Assembly: GCF_000816305.1 (NCBI RefSeq)
Contig: NZ_CP007773.1
Coordinates: forward strand, 558,001 to 622,000
Origin: Campylobacter subantarcticus LMG 24377
Lineage (GTDB): Bacteria; Campylobacterota; Campylobacteria; Campylobacterales; Campylobacteraceae
Direction: 5' to 3'
DNA: 64,000 nt
This document shows, in pieces, positions 62,568-64,000 of the stretch (its first letter is position 1; every line of letters begins with the position of its first letter). Under the pieces are notes generated by a model that was not told where the DNA came from, did not search any database, and was given only the letters and a program-made list of their open reading frames with translations. A program made the position numbers and the translations under genes.

Positions 62568-63020
62568 TTAACATGAGATTAAAATATCATCTGTAAAAAT
62601 TAAAGCAGAAGAATAGTTTTTATTGTTATTTAGTTTTAATTTTAGACACTCATTAGCCTCATAACCTAAATTATAAATTATTTTTATAGTTTTTATAAGC
62701 GCATAGTTTTGATTAAAATCATTATGTATATTATTAGCAATATCTAAAAAGTCTTGATTGATGTATTCAAACAAATATTCATCATCTGGGTCAATGGATA
62801 TTTTATTGATTGTGATATTTTTATTAGTGATAATAAAAAAAGCAATATCTAGCAATATATCTATGCGCTTGTTTTCATTATTTGCATTGTTGAAGTCTTT
62901 AAATAGTTGAAATAAGACTGTTGTTGAGTTTGATTTTGCTGTTCTAGAAGTGTTTTTTAGGGCAGGTGTTAAATCAAAAAATACCGATCCCCCCCCCCAT
63001 AGGGTGTATAAATCTTTCAT
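62568..63020 (-). CDS. Hypothetical protein with phase-variable G10 tract
   Basis: 150 residues beginning MKDLYTLWGGGSVFFDL; the glycines are encoded by G10. As sequenced the frame is open. After the tract come mostly helical, Asn/Lys/Ile-rich residues with no recognised domain and no signal. It lies divergent from the next gene with about 85 bp between the starts; AAGGAAAA precedes the ATG. Confidence 0.6.
   Translation of the reverse strand: MKDLYTLWGGGSVFFDLTPALKNTSRTAKSNSTTVLFQLFKDFNNANNENKRIDILLDIAFFIITNKNITINKISIDPDDEYLFEYINQDFLDIANNIHNDFNQNYALIKTIKIIYNLGYEANECLKLKLNNNKNYSSALIFTDDILISC
62989..62998 (-). repeat. G10 contingency tract
   Basis: Ten C on the + strand, codons 9-11 of the hypothetical gene. 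Same kind and same within-gene position as the G11 tract of the autotransporter, so on/off switching by slippage is likely. Confidence 0.85.
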
Positions 63021-63105
63021 GGTTTTCCTTTTTTTGTAAAATGATTATTTTTTTGGTAATTTTACCATATAATAAATAAAATATAAATATTTTAAATGGT
63101 ATAAA

Positions 63106-63972
63106 ATGAAATTTATAGAGAGATTAATAGATAAATATTTTTGTATAAAAACAATAGTAGCTCTACTAAAAGAGGATTTTGAAAGTTATAATGTGTTTCA
63201 ATTAAATAAAATCAATTGCTTTGCTTTTCATGGAGGAGATTTAAAGCTATTAAGAATAAGAACTAGTTATGATGATAATTGGAAAGCATTTGAAGATTTA
63301 ATTAATCGTATGATAATTATAGAAAAGTATCAAGAGGTTGAAAAATTTAATATATGCTTAATTAAATCTATTTCGTGTTCTAAGTCTAACAATATAGGTA
63401 ATTATTTTTATAATATTGATATTAGAAACGCTCATATTAAACCAAAAGATATTTTATATTTGTTTGGTTTTAATAATTACAAGACAAGTGAAAAAAAATC
63501 AGAATGGGAGTTACAAGCATGCTTGGAGCATTCTATAAATAACGAAGTATTACGATTTACATATTATAAGTGGAATGATTGGTATGAATGGAATAATTCA
63601 AATGGCTCACATCATTTAGCTACTGCTTTATACCATTTGCGCAATGCTAACGAAAAATTTTATATCAAGGCTTTAGTGGAAAATCAAGAACTTAACAGGG
63701 AAGTTATATCGGAGTTGATAGAGAAATATGAAATTTTTATGTCCCACGAAAAAAATGCATGGAAATTTTTTAGTCTTTTAGATACACCTATTTTGGGACG
63801 GCATATGAAAATATTTTACATAGTTGGACAAGATAATCTTAGATTGATTGTCTTTGAAAAAGCATATTTTGAAAAAGATTGCACAGGACAGCTTATTTTG
63901 AAAATTCTTAATAAAATGGATTCAAGATATTTTTTTGGCTGGAATGATAAGCTAAAAGAATATCTTAATTAA
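63106..63972 (+). CDS. Hypothetical protein of the mobile element
   Basis: 288 residues, complete in the window, no signal or membrane segment. Notable stretches are FHGGDLKLLRIRTSYDDNW near 40, a Trp/Tyr-rich YKWNDWYEWNNSNGSHHLATALYHLRN near 155-180, and LGRHMKIFYIVG near 240. The His-rich segment could bind metal or form an active site, but I do not recognise the family. Similar cargo genes of mobile elements are often defence or anti-defence proteins; that is only context. Confidence 0.5.
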   Translation: MKFIERLIDKYFCIKTIVALLKEDFESYNVFQLNKINCFAFHGGDLKLLRIRTSYDDNWKAFEDLINRMIIIEKYQEVEKFNICLIKSISCSKSNNIGNYFYNIDIRNAHIKPKDILYLFGFNNYKTSEKKSEWELQACLEHSINNEVLRFTYYKWNDWYEWNNSNGSHHLATALYHLRNANEKFYIKALVENQELNREVISELIEKYEIFMSHEKNAWKFFSLLDTPILGRHMKIFYIVGQDNLRLIVFEKAYFEKDCTGQLILKILNKMDSRYFFGWNDKLKEYLN

Positions 63973-64000
63973 TAAACTCTAATTATCTAAAAAAAAGATA

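Overview
The window is low-GC, gene-dense Campylobacter DNA, most likely from the C. lari group or a close relative. Several blocks match my recollection of Campylobacter jejuni gene order: metallophosphoesterase-psd-FlhB-like-FliK-like-MFS-AtpI-like-hemL-cytochrome c-folD-lepB (the Cj0846 to Cj0856 order), pycA-hypothetical-bpt-DnaJ-like-ftsW (Cj1037c to Cj1034c, Cj1038) and aminotransferase-hypothetical-flgS (Cj0791c to Cj0793). The genus rests on this synteny and on G-tract contingency loci; the species group is an inference.

Positions 1 to about 37.1 kb are chromosomal core. From left to right: prmC and an M48 membrane peptidase; an autotransporter with a G11 tract near its start and a frameshift in an A7 run before its barrel; an ABC-F ATPase; the psd to lepB block; aspB; tgt followed by the wreck of a CorA-type transporter gene; tRNA-Arg(GCG); pycA to ftsW; an amino-acid binding lipoprotein preceded by a 10-codon leader ORF; a class V aminotransferase; flgS; tRNA-Arg(CCT); trmL; an amino-acid ABC transporter; an alanine/sodium symporter; glyS; an M23 peptidase; a MidA-type methyltransferase; ribBA; and tRNA-Gln with initiator tRNA-fMet.

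From about 37.1 kb to the right edge lies a mobile element placed just after tRNA-fMet. Its left part is a leftward operon with a TrfA-like replication initiator, a UvrD-type helicase and two small helix-turn-helix proteins. A rightward F-type conjugation operon follows (40.6 to 57.8 kb): pilin, TraL, TraE, TraK, TraB, DsbC-like, TraV, two further SH3-like/lipoprotein genes, TraC, an S26 peptidase, TraH, a TraN-type protein split over two genes (one carrying a C-type-lectin-like domain) and TraG. No TraU, TraW, TrbC, relaxase, coupling protein or integrase is visible, so the element is incomplete here or continues beyond 64 kb. Five helically phased iterons at 58.72 to 58.92 kb look like a plasmid origin and fit the Rep gene, so the element resembles an integrated plasmid or an ICE with a replication module.

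The rest is defence, stability and unknown cargo: a membrane-anchored HEPN-domain protein, a YafQ-type and a RelE-type toxin-antitoxin pair, a regulator gene apparently split by a slip in an A6 run, a Dns nuclease of the type that blocks natural transformation, and a gene with a G10 tract. The most unusual signal is a pair of related, highly structured loci at 54.93-55.13 kb (minus strand) and 61.54-61.75 kb (plus strand). Each encodes a hydrophobic peptide of 19 to 21 residues ending IIVKAY, behind its own promoter, a good ribosome site and long-range 5'-3' RNA pairing. One also has a clear antisense promoter inside the ORF. I read them as two copies of an Ibs-like type I toxin-antitoxin system that I do not recognise from Campylobacter.
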